A stretch of 43,233 bases of DNA from Methanobrevibacter sp. (GCA_017652345.1 JAGCBE010000476.1:1-43233), one strand, 5' to 3'; counted from the first letter of the stretch, positions 14,244 to 23,072 are shown. The notes: generated by a model from the sequence alone, not told the origin. A program made the numbers and translations.

Positions 14244-14652
14244 AGCTTGTAAAGGCACAACAAGAGTATTTAATTGTTGGTATTTATTTGATAATAAACA
14301 ATTTGACCACAGAATAGCAATTATAGGTGAATGTCGTAAATGTGGCGAAAGAATTGTTTTATTAAGAGAACAACGCAAAGAAGATGGTAAAATATTTGAC
14401 GATTTACAAGTTGGTAAAAAGGCTGAACATGTCATAAGTTTAATAATGAATCAAATAAATTATACTTATGATGATATAAAAGAAAAAGAAGGTTCTCCAT
14501 TTGGTTGGAAATATGGAAAAGCTGTTAAACTAAAAAATGGGTATAGAATATTACGAAGTGATTTCAAAGGAATGACAGAAGTGATAGGGTATATTCACAA
14601 GACAGGACATAATATAATAAGCGAAAAAGAATATGAACAACTTAATAATTAA
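14224..14652 (+). CDS. Zinc-ribbon protein with unusual start (about 142 aa)
   Basis: The frame is open from an in-frame TAG at 14212-14214 to the stop at 14652. The first ATG is not until 14446, yet the upstream 74 codons clearly encode a zinc ribbon: YCKACKG, then GECRKCGERIVLL. The only plausible initiation codon in the upstream part is CTG at 14224, placed 6 bases after GGAG. The C-terminal half (TYDDIKEKEGSPFGWKYG) is a mixed domain not recognised. The alternative is a +1 shift from the short frame at 14190. Role unknown; it may bind nucleic acid. Confidence 0.55.
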   Translation: MNTIYCKACKGTTRVFNCWYLFDNKQFDHRIAIIGECRKCGERIVLLREQRKEDGKIFDDLQVGKKAEHVISLIMNQINYTYDDIKEKEGSPFGWKYGKAVKLKNGYRILRSDFKGMTEVIGYIHKTGHNIISEKEYEQLNN

Positions 14653-15028
14653 ACTTATAGCAATTAAAGAGACCGCAAAGGGAGTTCATTATACTTGCAC
14701 AGGTGATGAAGCATACTCTATGCATTTATTAGCAGACAGAATAGCAAAAAATATAGATAATTATATTGATAGTTGCAAAGAGTCTATACTGGGTTCAGAT
14801 GAATATCCGTTACAAGGGACAAAATATTTATTCGAGGCAATTAAATTAATTCCAGTAATAAATCCCGGCAATAATAAAGAAAACTTTACATTATTATATC
14901 ATATAATAGAAGATACACTAAAACATATAGATTCTATGCAAGTGGATAAAGCAGATGAAAATCTAATTGGCAATATAGCGGAAAATCTAAAAAATAGCAA
15001 AGGATTAATAAATTTACAAATAAGTTAG
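14633..15028 (+). CDS. Dps/ferritin-like four-helix protein (131 aa)
   Basis: The protein is all-helical. Its opening helix IKETAKGVHYTCTGDEAYSM and second block HLLADRIAKNIDNYIDSCKE have the spacing of small phage Dps-like or ferritin-like proteins, with His and Asp/Glu where metal or structural ligands occur. The match is to pattern only. It overlaps the previous gene by 20 bases without a good ribosome site, so translation is probably coupled. Confidence 0.5.
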   Translation: MNNLIIKLIAIKETAKGVHYTCTGDEAYSMHLLADRIAKNIDNYIDSCKESILGSDEYPLQGTKYLFEAIKLIPVINPGNNKENFTLLYHIIEDTLKHIDSMQVDKADENLIGNIAENLKNSKGLINLQIS

Positions 15029-15029
15029 T

Positions 15030-15440
15030 ATGGAAAAGAAAAAAAGACAACTTCATGAAAATTCATTAAAAAATTTAGAAAAGGGAACAAACTTTAAAGA
15101 TAGCATAGAATTAGCGAGGAGAGCTCAACTAGCTAGTGCAGCAAAAAGAAAACAAAATAATATTGAAAGACCTTTTATAGAACAAGAGATACATAATCGC
15201 TATACAATGTGCGATGATTTATATAAACTTATTGAAGAGCAAGGTGGATTACAAGAAGTAGTTAATATGGCAATTCATCAATGCATTGAATACGGCAAAA
15301 CAAAAGATTTAGTAAAATTGGTTGAAATTATAAAACCATCTGAGCGACAAGACATACCAATATCTGGAGATATTAGTATATCAAATACAGTAATTAACGT
15401 AATTCCAGTAAAGGGAATAGAAGATGGAAATAAATCTTGA
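15030..15440 (+). CDS. Probable small terminase subunit
   Basis: The small subunit recognises the packaging site and regulates the large subunit. The gene ends inside the large terminase gene (17 bp overlap), the standard arrangement. The N-terminus is basic and helical (HENSLKNLEKGTNFKDS, then ARRAQLASAAKRKQN) and the central segment (LYKLIEEQGGLQEVVNMAIH) is helical, compatible with DNA-binding and oligomerisation parts. The sequence itself is not diagnostic, so position carries most of the weight. Confidence 0.6.
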   Translation: MEKKKRQLHENSLKNLEKGTNFKDSIELARRAQLASAAKRKQNNIERPFIEQEIHNRYTMCDDLYKLIEEQGGLQEVVNMAIHQCIEYGKTKDLVKLVEIIKPSERQDIPISGDISISNTVINVIPVKGIEDGNKS

Positions 15441-16614
15441 AATTCCCGAAAAGCTTTTATTTTTACTCACTACTAAAAAGCGATATAAAGTAGCTTATGG
15501 TGGTAGAGGTTCAAGTAAATCTTGGTCAATAGGAGCTTGTTTAATTGCTAAAGCTCTTGAAAATAAATGCAGAATACTTTGTACAAGGCAATTACAAACA
15601 TCGATAGCTCAATCAGTACATAAGTTATTGAGCGATACAATAAGTCGTTTAGGTTTAGATGAAAGATTTGAAATCACTCAAAATGTAATAAGATGTGATA
15701 ATGGCTCTGAGTTTTATTTCAAAGGTATTCAAAACAATATCAACGAAATTAAATCAATTGAAGGTATAAATTATTGCTGGGTAGAAGAAGCTCAATCAGT
15801 AACCAAAGAAAGTTGGGATGTTCTTATACCTACAATAAGAGCAGAGGATTCTGAGATTTGGATAAGTTTTAATCCAGATAGAGAAGAGGATGCAACATAT
15901 CAAAATTTTGTTGTAGCAAAACGCGATGATTGCACAAGCGTTTTAGTTAATTATACAGACAATCCATTTTTTCCTGAAACATTAAGAAGGGAAATGGAGT
16001 ATTGTAAACAAGTTGACTATGGCAAATACGAGCATATTTGGCTTGGCAAAACAGTAATAAATACCGAAGCTCAAGTATTTCATGACAAGTTCGAATTAAA
16101 AGAGTTTGAAACTCCAGATGGTATGACATTTTATTATGGTTCAGACTGGGGTTTTGCAAATGACCCAACAACGCTGGTTAGATGTTTTATTAAAGACCAT
16201 TGTTTATATATTGATTATGAATCTGGTGGTGTTGGAGTTGAGTTTGAAGAAATCCCCGCTCTTTTTAAAAAAGTTCCGTATGATAGGCAATGGGAGATAA
16301 GAGCAGATAGTGCTAGACCAGAAACAATATCTTATGTGGCAAGACAAGGTTTTAACATTAAAGCTTGTCCAAAATGGCAAGGTTCAGTAGAAGATGGTAT
16401 TGAATATATAAGGAGCTTTAGACGAATTTATATTCATCCAAGATGCCAACATACTTATAAAGAATTTGAATTTTATTCCTATAAGCAAGATAGAAATACT
16501 GGTGAAATATTACCGATTGTATTAGATAAAGACAATCACTATATAGATGCTATAAGATACGCATTAAATCCATACATTCAGAAAAAAGTATCTATTTTGA
16601 GTGTACTTGACTAA
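15424..16614 (+). CDS. terL: Terminase large subunit (PBSX/Terminase_3 family)
   Basis: The enzyme is the ATP-driven packaging motor and the nuclease that cuts concatemers. Walker A is YGGRGSSKSWS at about residues 23-33, Walker B with catalytic Glu is NYCWVEEAQS at about 117-126, and the coupling segment is EIWISFNP. The nuclease domain has FYYGSDWGFANDPT (first Asp), IRADSARPE (second Asp) and DKDNHYIDAIRYAL (third). At 396 residues it is a typical PBSX/SPP1-like TerL. That group generally packages by headful, in line with a circularly permuted genome. Confidence 0.95.
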   Translation: MEINLEIPEKLLFLLTTKKRYKVAYGGRGSSKSWSIGACLIAKALENKCRILCTRQLQTSIAQSVHKLLSDTISRLGLDERFEITQNVIRCDNGSEFYFKGIQNNINEIKSIEGINYCWVEEAQSVTKESWDVLIPTIRAEDSEIWISFNPDREEDATYQNFVVAKRDDCTSVLVNYTDNPFFPETLRREMEYCKQVDYGKYEHIWLGKTVINTEAQVFHDKFELKEFETPDGMTFYYGSDWGFANDPTTLVRCFIKDHCLYIDYESGGVGVEFEEIPALFKKVPYDRQWEIRADSARPETISYVARQGFNIKACPKWQGSVEDGIEYIRSFRRIYIHPRCQHTYKEFEFYSYKQDRNTGEILPIVLDKDNHYIDAIRYALNPYIQKKVSILSVLD

Positions 16615-16621
16615 CACTAGA

Positions 16622-16852
16622 ATGCACGAGGCTGCACTTAATTTATGGTTTATATATAGAACTATGGAAAATACTTTTTGGACAAAAACAACAAACTATA
16701 AACTATTTGGACGTACAATATTTTCAAAAGAAGAAATTTGCCAAGAATCTCAATATGAGGGGCAAATATATCAAATAGAAGTTAAAAAAGATTATTTTGA
16801 TTCTGAATTTAATTTAAACAAAAAGAAAGATAATAATGACGGAAGAAAATAA
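16622..16852 (+). CDS. Small hypothetical protein between terminase and portal (76 aa)
   Basis: The frame is open from GTG at 16601, but the ATG at 16622 just after the terL stop is a simpler start; neither has a clear ribosome site. The product opens MHEAALNLWFIYRTMENTFW and ends in a Lys/Asp-rich tail that overlaps the portal start by 17 bases. It has no recognised domain. Confidence 0.5.
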   Translation: MHEAALNLWFIYRTMENTFWTKTTNYKLFGRTIFSKEEICQESQYEGQIYQIEVKKDYFDSEFNLNKKKDNNDGRK

Positions 16853-18209
16853 ACAACAAGTAGAAAATGGACTTGCAACCGCGATGGGTTTAAATGACCT
16901 TGAAGGACAAATGACTCAAGATATTATCATAAATAACGCTACTAACAATCTTTTGTCATTAAATTTTATTCCATTGGCAAATACATATAAATCTAATGGT
17001 TTTGCAAAACTAGCGGTAGATTTACCTGTGTCTGATTGCTTTCGTGATGGTGGATTTGAATTAGATAGTGCAACATTAAGTTCAGACGAATTAAAAGAGC
17101 TTCAAGAAATAATCGAAGAAAAAGATATTGAAATAATAAAACAATGTTTACGTTGGGGTAGATTGTATGGTGGTGGAGTAATTCTTTGCAATACTAATCA
17201 AAAAGCAGATACTCCATTTAATCCTGAAACAATATATAAAAAACCAGTTGAATTTTTAGCTTGCGATAGATGGCAATGTTATCCTTTAGCTACAAGCTTA
17301 TATTTAGCAGAGCAATTTTTATTACAAGATAATATGATGGGCGAAAAAGGTAACAATGTTATATTTGATGCCTCAAGAGTAAAAACATTTTCAGGCGAAG
17401 TTCAACCTTATTATATTAGAAACCAATTACAAGGTTGGGGTGCTAGTGTATTCGAATCAATAATTCCTCAGTTAAATCAATATATTAAAGCTAACTCGGT
17501 GATTCTAGAACTTTTAGATGAAGCCAAAATCGATATTTTAAAGATATTTGATATGGCAAGTTTATTAGGCAGTGCTGAAGGCGAAAGGCTTGTAAAACGA
17601 AGAGCCGAGTTGTTTGCTTTACAAAAAAGCTATAAAAATATGGGCGTTATGGATTCCCAAGACGATTATATCCAAAAAACCATGACATTTTCTGGTTTAA
17701 ATGAAATGCTTGAAAAGATATTCTTACTTATTTGTTCAAGTTTAAGAATACCATATTCAAAAGTGTTTGGTCGTGGAGCTAGTGGTTTTAGCTCAGGCGA
17801 AGATGACTTAGAAAACTATAATGCTATGATAATGTCTGAGCTGAGAGTTCCAGTTCAACCAATAGTTAAATGGATAGTAAATATTAGATGTTATCAATTA
17901 TTTGGTCGTAAAGTTGATGATTTAACTATTAATTGGAAACCACTTCGTGTAATGACCGAAAAAGAAAAACAAGAGATTGATTCAGGCAAAATTAGTTCAT
18001 ATATGCAATTACTTCAAGCAAGAGTGATGACACCTAAACAGGTTGCGGAAAAGCTTAATCAAGAAGAAATTGTTGCTTTTTCAGAAGAAGAATTAAACGA
18101 AATTGATGATTCTTTTGAAAATATAGATGACGAACTAATGAAGCAAGAAGATATAACAGTAAATAATAGTTTATGGCAAAAAGCTCTTGGAAAGTTAAAA
18201 TGGAATTAA
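16836..18209 (+). CDS. Portal protein (DUF1073 family)
   Basis: The dodecameric portal forms the DNA channel at one capsid vertex. The family signature is clear: KLAVDLPVSDCFRDGGFEL near residues 53-71, then CLRWGRLYGGGVILC near 106-120, and the stem/clip region SLRIPYSKVFGRGASGFSSG near 305-324. The C-terminus (TEKEKQEIDSGKISSYMQL, KQVAEKLN) is the usual crown helix. At 457 residues it matches DUF1073 portals. It overlaps both neighbours and lies between TerL and the head morphogenesis gene. Confidence 0.92.
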   Translation: MTEENKQQVENGLATAMGLNDLEGQMTQDIIINNATNNLLSLNFIPLANTYKSNGFAKLAVDLPVSDCFRDGGFELDSATLSSDELKELQEIIEEKDIEIIKQCLRWGRLYGGGVILCNTNQKADTPFNPETIYKKPVEFLACDRWQCYPLATSLYLAEQFLLQDNMMGEKGNNVIFDASRVKTFSGEVQPYYIRNQLQGWGASVFESIIPQLNQYIKANSVILELLDEAKIDILKIFDMASLLGSAEGERLVKRRAELFALQKSYKNMGVMDSQDDYIQKTMTFSGLNEMLEKIFLLICSSLRIPYSKVFGRGASGFSSGEDDLENYNAMIMSELRVPVQPIVKWIVNIRCYQLFGRKVDDLTINWKPLRVMTEKEKQEIDSGKISSYMQLLQARVMTPKQVAEKLNQEEIVAFSEEELNEIDDSFENIDDELMKQEDITVNNSLWQKALGKLKWN

Positions 18210-19249
18210 AGCCTATACCTTATAAAAAACAATATGAACAGATAATTGCCAATAAAATAATTGTTTGGTTATGGGCAAACATATTCAAAGAATGTCTTGT
18301 AATATTAGAAGAAAATACTGTTATAAATGACTCTAATATAATCATAGCAGCATTAGAGACAGGTTCTATATATTATCAAGATGGAGCATTTTATTCTAAA
18401 ACAGGAAGATTTAGTAATAAAATTAGCAAAGAACTTGAAAAGCTTGGTGCTAAGTATTCTAAATATCGTAAAGCATATTTAATTGATAAATCTAAAGTTC
18501 CAATGGAAATACTTGGAGCAATTGATATGATGAAAGCAAAAGCTGCTGGAAAAGTATTGGCGCTTCAAACATTTTTAGATTTTCAATTAGGGGAACTTAA
18601 TAAAAAAGAAAAAAATATAATCTTTGATAACATTGTAGATAAAATAATGATGAATTTACAAGAAAGATTATATAAAAATGCTGAACAGCATAAAATTGAG
18701 CTTATATCTCCAAAATTAACAGATTTTAAAGCAGACGAAATAGCAAAGCGATATACAGATAATCTTAATTTTTGGATTAAAAATTGGACTGGCGAAAACA
18801 TAACAAGAATGCGCTCTGTGATTGGTCAGATGGCCATAGAGGGACGTTCTCGGCAAGATGTTGCAGATTATATTATAAAAGAATTTGGTATCTCCCAACG
18901 TCATGCTATGTTTCTAGCGAAGAATGAAACCGCAATTGCAACCACTTCTTATTTGCAAGCTAAATATAAAGAAGAAGGTTTTGTTTTTTTTCGATGGCAC
19001 ACAAACATCGATGGACGCGAGCGGCCTTTGCATAAACAATTAAATGGCAAAATATTTCGATTCGATAATCCACCAATAATTGATGAAAGAACAGGACAAA
19101 CTGGATTGCCAGGAGAAACATACAATTGCCGTTGCACATTATCTCCTATTGCATCAAAAGAGTTTTGGGAAAATCGAAAGAAATTATATAAAGTACAAAA
19201 TAGTTTAATATCTAAATTTAGAGGTTTATTAAATGCTAAAATTAAGTGA
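18200..19249 (+). CDS. Head morphogenesis protein (SPP1 gp7 / Mu F-like)
   Basis: These minor head proteins bind the portal and enter the capsid. The C-terminal domain has the family pattern: ETAIATTSYLQAKYKEEG, FFRWHTNIDGRERPLHKQLN, then GLPGETYNCRCTLSPI near 300-320. The ATG at 18200 follows TTGGAAAG and is preferred over an ATG at 18173. The N-terminal half is helical. It overlaps portal by 10 bp and the following gene by 17 bp, as usual for this gene order. Confidence 0.88.
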   Translation: MELKPIPYKKQYEQIIANKIIVWLWANIFKECLVILEENTVINDSNIIIAALETGSIYYQDGAFYSKTGRFSNKISKELEKLGAKYSKYRKAYLIDKSKVPMEILGAIDMMKAKAAGKVLALQTFLDFQLGELNKKEKNIIFDNIVDKIMMNLQERLYKNAEQHKIELISPKLTDFKADEIAKRYTDNLNFWIKNWTGENITRMRSVIGQMAIEGRSRQDVADYIIKEFGISQRHAMFLAKNETAIATTSYLQAKYKEEGFVFFRWHTNIDGRERPLHKQLNGKIFRFDNPPIIDERTGQTGLPGETYNCRCTLSPIASKEFWENRKKLYKVQNSLISKFRGLLNAKIK

Positions 19250-21131
19250 AAAACAAACATTAACAGTTCATAATAAAATGGAACTTGGCGAAGATATTTC
19301 TGTTGAGGCAAAAGGTAAAGGTAGAAAGTTTGTTTCAAGATTTATCGAACCAGGTGTTGCTCATTATGAAGAATTTGGTGATGTTTTAATTACCAAAGAA
19401 ACATTAGATAGATTTATTAATACAATGGTAGGTTGTCCAGTTATTATTCAACATAAAGATATTGATGACGAAAACGTTGATAAAGAACGTGTTGGCGTAA
19501 TATCTAATGTGTGGTTCAATGAGTTTGATGGTTGGTATTATTGCGATGGTATAATTTGGGATAAACAAGCTATTGATTTAATTAAAAATCAAGATTGGTC
19601 AGTATCTTGTACATATGACTTTGATAGTGATAAACTTGAAAAAACTCATAATGGCAAGAAAATAGATATGGAATTTACAGGCGGAGAATTTTTACATTTA
19701 GCTTTAGTTCCAAATCCACGTTATGAAAGAGCAAATATAGTTATGAATGCCAAAGAAAAAGATGATGATGTTGAATGGATAACTGTTCATGGTAATCATA
19801 TTCCTATTAAAAAAGGTCAATCTAAAGATGAAGCTGTAAAAGAATTTATTGAAAAACAACAAGGTGAGTCTTTTGATAAAAAAGAAATTAAAATATCTAA
19901 AGGTGATAATGTTTATCTTAAATCGCAAGATGGTCCTAATAAAAGAATAGGTAAAATAATCAAACAAATAAATGAAGACGTTGTTGAAGTTGAATTTCCT
20001 GAAAAAGGTAATATGCCTGCTAGAACAGATAGATATTATATTGATGAATTAAATAAAGAGGAAACCAAAACAGAAGATAAAAAAATAGAACCAACTCAAC
20101 CTTCTAAACCTGCTTATAATCCTCCACAAAGAAAAGAACAAAACCCTGAACCTGGAAAGAAAAAACTAGACCCAGATGAGTTTGAGAGAATATATAGAAA
20201 AAAAATAGAAAAACAACATAACGACGCAAGTAAAGCATTTGACCAACTAGCGGATATATTTATTAAAGAAGATGACAGTGGAATAACTGATAAAAATATT
20301 AAAAAAAGATATTATAAGGACGCATTAGATAATAAAAACATAAAAGATATATCCATGACTATTGAAGATTATGGATATTGGGAAAAAGAATATAATTCTT
20401 ATAAGGGTAGATATATTTATAAACAGCCAGAAGGATGGGCACAAGATTTAAAATCTAAAATAGCTCAATTTAAAAGAGATTATCCTAAGTTGGCGGATAA
20501 AATAGAATATTCTGTAAGTACAGAGCACCCAGATATAAATATTCATTTATTCTGGAGAGACGATAAACGAGCAGAAAAAGAAACAAAAAAGAAATTAGAA
20601 AAAGCGAGTAATAGTACAACAGTAAAGGAGATTACAATGTCAGTATTAAACGAATTAGAATCTTTCATTAAAGGCGTAATTAAAAATGCTGATGATGAAG
20701 ACAAAAAAGAAGAAGTAAAAAATGAAGACAAACGCAAGCTTATTGATGAAGTTGGCGGAATCCTTAAAGGAAAAGTTGATGATGAAATCATCAAAACAAT
20801 TATGAAGAAAATGGAAGAAGCTTCTTACGAACCTTCTGAAGACAAAAAAGCTGATAATGAAGTTGATGAAGAAGAAAAAGAAGAAAAGTTCGAAGAAGAA
20901 AAGAAAATTGCAAATAAGTGCAAAAATGAAGAAGAAAAAGACAAAGAAGACAAAGTCGAAGATGAAGACGATGAAAAAGACGAAGATGATGAAGTTGACA
21001 AAGAAGAAGTAAAGAACAAATGTAAAAATTCTATGAAAGATGTCAAAGAAATCATCATGGGTGGAAAATCAAAAATTGAATCAGATTATATTTCTAAGGC
21101 AGATAGATTTGCTTTAGGCGAAAAGTACTAA
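19233..21131 (+). CDS. DUF2213 putative prohead protease fused to scaffold-like C-terminus
   Basis: Residues 20-170 match DUF2213, an S80/U35-like capsid maturation domain, with H74 in IIQHKD, S123/S125 in WSVSCTYDFD and the FLHLALVPNPRYERA block (His155). A spacer follows with a WITVHGNHIPIKKGQS motif (182-197) and a small SH3/KOW-like barrel about 221-275 (DNVYLKSQ to YYIDEL). From residue 469 the protein becomes an acidic, Lys/Glu-rich helical scaffold typical of internal core proteins. An internal ATG with AAAGGAG starts this segment separately. The 632-residue length is large because of the inserted middle part (about 170-460). Cleavage activity is inferred. Confidence 0.8.
   Translation: MLKLSEKQTLTVHNKMELGEDISVEAKGKGRKFVSRFIEPGVAHYEEFGDVLITKETLDRFINTMVGCPVIIQHKDIDDENVDKERVGVISNVWFNEFDGWYYCDGIIWDKQAIDLIKNQDWSVSCTYDFDSDKLEKTHNGKKIDMEFTGGEFLHLALVPNPRYERANIVMNAKEKDDDVEWITVHGNHIPIKKGQSKDEAVKEFIEKQQGESFDKKEIKISKGDNVYLKSQDGPNKRIGKIIKQINEDVVEVEFPEKGNMPARTDRYYIDELNKEETKTEDKKIEPTQPSKPAYNPPQRKEQNPEPGKKKLDPDEFERIYRKKIEKQHNDASKAFDQLADIFIKEDDSGITDKNIKKRYYKDALDNKNIKDISMTIEDYGYWEKEYNSYKGRYIYKQPEGWAQDLKSKIAQFKRDYPKLADKIEYSVSTEHPDINIHLFWRDDKRAEKETKKKLEKASNSTTVKEITMSVLNELESFIKGVIKNADDEDKKEEVKNEDKRKLIDEVGGILKGKVDDEIIKTIMKKMEEASYEPSEDKKADNEVDEEEKEEKFEEEKKIANKCKNEEEKDKEDKVEDEDDEKDEDDEVDKEEVKNKCKNSMKDVKEIIMGGKSKIESDYISKADRFALGEKY
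20637..21131 (+). CDS. Nested scaffold protein from internal in-frame start (164 aa)
   Basis: The ATG at 20637 is in frame with the protease gene and has a strong internal site, AAAGGAG, 7 bases upstream. The product is the acidic coiled-coil C-terminus, which would act alone as the scaffold around which capsid subunits assemble. This is the organisation of lambda C/Nu3. An internal ribosome site this good is unlikely by chance, but expression of the short form is inferred. Confidence 0.6.
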   Translation: MSVLNELESFIKGVIKNADDEDKKEEVKNEDKRKLIDEVGGILKGKVDDEIIKTIMKKMEEASYEPSEDKKADNEVDEEEKEEKFEEEKKIANKCKNEEEKDKEDKVEDEDDEKDEDDEVDKEEVKNKCKNSMKDVKEIIMGGKSKIESDYISKADRFALGEKY

Positions 21132-21150
21132 TAGAAAAGGAGTAAAAAAG

Positions 21151-21627
21151 ATGTCACAAGCATTCAATCTTACTGGTACAAGCATTACTCCTAAAAAAGG
21201 ACAATATGCTTTGTTACCAAATGTTCCTAGCGAACACAATGTAGAGTTTTACTCAGCTACAGCTACAGACTTACTTCCAGCTGGCGCTTTTGTAAAACTT
21301 TATGCTTCATCTACTAACACAGACCATCCGGTCGCAGAAGTTTGTGCAGTAACTGATGTACCTTATGGTATGGTAGTATATGATGCATTTAAATCAGCTT
21401 ATAAAGTTGGTGAAAGATTTAAAATCGCCAAAACTGGCGATGAGGTATGGTGTGTAGCAGAATCAGCAGTTGATGTTGGAGATAAACTTCAATTTACTAC
21501 TGATTGGACGGTCGACGATACTACAACTTCAACATATGCTTATGTTGGTGTAGCACTTACAAAAGCAGCAGCTAAAGGTGATTTTGTTAAGGTTCAACTT
21601 AACTTCAACTTTGGCGTTGCATCATAG
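21151..21627 (+). CDS. Capsid decoration / cement protein (DUF2190-like)
   Basis: The protein is all-beta: it opens with a flexible N-terminal stretch, then VEFYSATATDLLPAGAFVKL and alternating strands with VPYGMVVYDAFKS and a VGVALTKAAAKGDFVKVQL end. Such proteins coat the capsid surface and stabilise it. It lies between scaffold and major capsid genes, where decoration proteins are normally found. An AAAAGGAG site precedes ATG. The exact subfamily is uncertain. Confidence 0.75.
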   Translation: MSQAFNLTGTSITPKKGQYALLPNVPSEHNVEFYSATATDLLPAGAFVKLYASSTNTDHPVAEVCAVTDVPYGMVVYDAFKSAYKVGERFKIAKTGDEVWCVAESAVDVGDKLQFTTDWTVDDTTTSTYAYVGVALTKAAAKGDFVKVQLNFNFGVAS

Positions 21628-21638
21628 GAGATTAAATT

Positions 21639-22658
21639 ATGGCAGATAAAATAGGACTTTTAACTCAAGAACAATACGCAAATCAAATGCGTATGAGAGT
21701 TCAAAACTCAGGTATCGGCTCAACTCCTGGTATTGAACAGGTTATTACTACTACAACTCAAATTGTTGCTGGTGTAGTTAACACCTTATATTATGAATTG
21801 ATGGGCCAAAAGCTCTCTGACTTCGTTAAAATTGAAGTTGGTAGAGGTGCAAATTCATTGCAATTATTCCAATATGCAAGTGCATATGTAGGTTCTCCGT
21901 TTAAAGCAGGTATTATTAATCCTACTGCTTCTGGTATTAATGCAGATGCAAATTCTAATATTCAGATTGGTTCATTAACTATTCCTGTTAATTATTGGAG
22001 AATGAAATATACTCTTGGTCAGGAAGCTATTGCAATCGCTTCAAGAAATGCAGAAACATTCTCATTAATTGAAGAAAATGAAAAATCAAGAAAGAAAGTA
22101 TATGACCTTGGCTTGCAAGAAGCTACATTCAAAGGTTTGGGTGACGGCAAATCTTATGGTTTGTTAAATCAACCAAACGTAACTGTTAACACTACTTTGA
22201 TGACAGCGGAACTTAATGCAATGACTGATGCTCAATTCCAAACTTTCTTGGCAACAGCTCCAGCAGCTTACGCAGCTAACTGTAACGGTACGATGATGTT
22301 CAACAGAATGCTAGTTCCTCAATCGGCATTCTTGGCATTACAACAACCTTATGGTTCTTTTGGAGAAACTCGTAAGACCATTCTTGAAAGAGCATTTCAA
22401 GGTATTGTTGGTACAGACTTTAAGATTGTTCATACAACTTATAACATGGGTGCAACAGCAGGTGGAAATGCTTCTAAAGGTCGTTATGTATTCTATAATA
22501 CAAACGAAGATAACTTAGTTATGGAATTACCGAAACCATATACTCCACATCCGTTATTCCCTCAAGGCGCTCTTGACGTTATATCTGATGCTGAAGCTCA
22601 ATTCTGTACTCCATATCTTAAGAGAGTTGATTCAATGCTTTATGCAGATGTTCAGTAA
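21639..22658 (+). CDS. Major capsid protein (DUF2184, HK97 fold)
   Basis: This is the shell subunit. It has the DUF2184 pattern: SLQLFQYASAYVGSPFKAG in the N-terminal third, VNYWRMKYTLGQEAIAIAS, and LQEATFKGLGDGKSYGLLNQ (about 154-175), followed by the P-domain block and a C-terminal ending in TPYLKRVDSMLYADV. The length (339) fits. Its codon use is richer in C and G than the early genes, as expected for a highly expressed protein. A strong terminator follows at 22670. Confidence 0.9.
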   Translation: MADKIGLLTQEQYANQMRMRVQNSGIGSTPGIEQVITTTTQIVAGVVNTLYYELMGQKLSDFVKIEVGRGANSLQLFQYASAYVGSPFKAGIINPTASGINADANSNIQIGSLTIPVNYWRMKYTLGQEAIAIASRNAETFSLIEENEKSRKKVYDLGLQEATFKGLGDGKSYGLLNQPNVTVNTTLMTAELNAMTDAQFQTFLATAPAAYAANCNGTMMFNRMLVPQSAFLALQQPYGSFGETRKTILERAFQGIVGTDFKIVHTTYNMGATAGGNASKGRYVFYNTNEDNLVMELPKPYTPHPLFPQGALDVISDAEAQFCTPYLKRVDSMLYADVQ

Positions 22659-22669
22659 TAACGAGGATT

Positions 22670-22700
22670 ACAAGGGGAGGTTTTTCCTCCTCTTGTTTTT
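22670..22700 (+). terminator. Rho-independent terminator after the capsid gene
   Basis: An 11-bp stem (ACAAGGGGAGG with CCTCCTCTTGT, one G-U pair) closes on a T5 loop and is followed by TTTTT at 22696-22700. It lies 12 bases after the capsid stop. It would cap the very abundant head transcript and lower expression of the tail genes. Confidence 0.85.
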
Positions 22701-22720
22701 CAAAAAGAAAGGAATAAGTA

Positions 22721-22960
22721 ATGAAAATTATTAATAAAAATGTTTATAAAATAATGTTTGATAAAGAGTTTATTTTACCAAACGAAATTAAAAATATTGA
22801 AGATAAAAAACTTTTAAATATTCTTTTAGCTCAACCAAATGTTGAAGAATACGTTGATATTGAAGAATTAAAAGAAGTTGAAGAAGAAAATAAAAAGTTA
22901 AAAGAACAATTAGCTAATAAAACAAACAAATCTAAAACTCAAAAGTCTAAAACAAAATAA
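22721..22960 (+). CDS. Small charged protein after the capsid gene (79 aa)
   Basis: The ATG follows AGAAAGGAATAAGT. The product has a short beta-rich N-terminus (FDKEFILPNEIKNI), then a coiled coil and a Lys/Ser/Thr-rich tail. Short proteins of this style often follow major capsid genes and have no assigned role. After the TAA the same frame remains open for 26 more codons. Confidence 0.6.
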   Translation: MKIINKNVYKIMFDKEFILPNEIKNIEDKKLLNILLAQPNVEEYVDIEELKEVEEENKKLKEQLANKTNKSKTQKSKTK

Positions 22961-23072
22961 AACAATAAAAAAGAGCATCTATATGATACTCTATTTTGTC
23001 CGTTTAGTTTAGAAGAGATAGCGTTAATAAAATTATTATACAATAAATTTTAAAATTTGTAAACAGGTGAAC

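Noticed and set aside
20825..21058. Minus-strand Ser-rich reading frame
   Set aside because: It is the complement of the GAA/GAT-rich scaffold region; Ser runs there are an artefact of the acidic repeat on the real strand.
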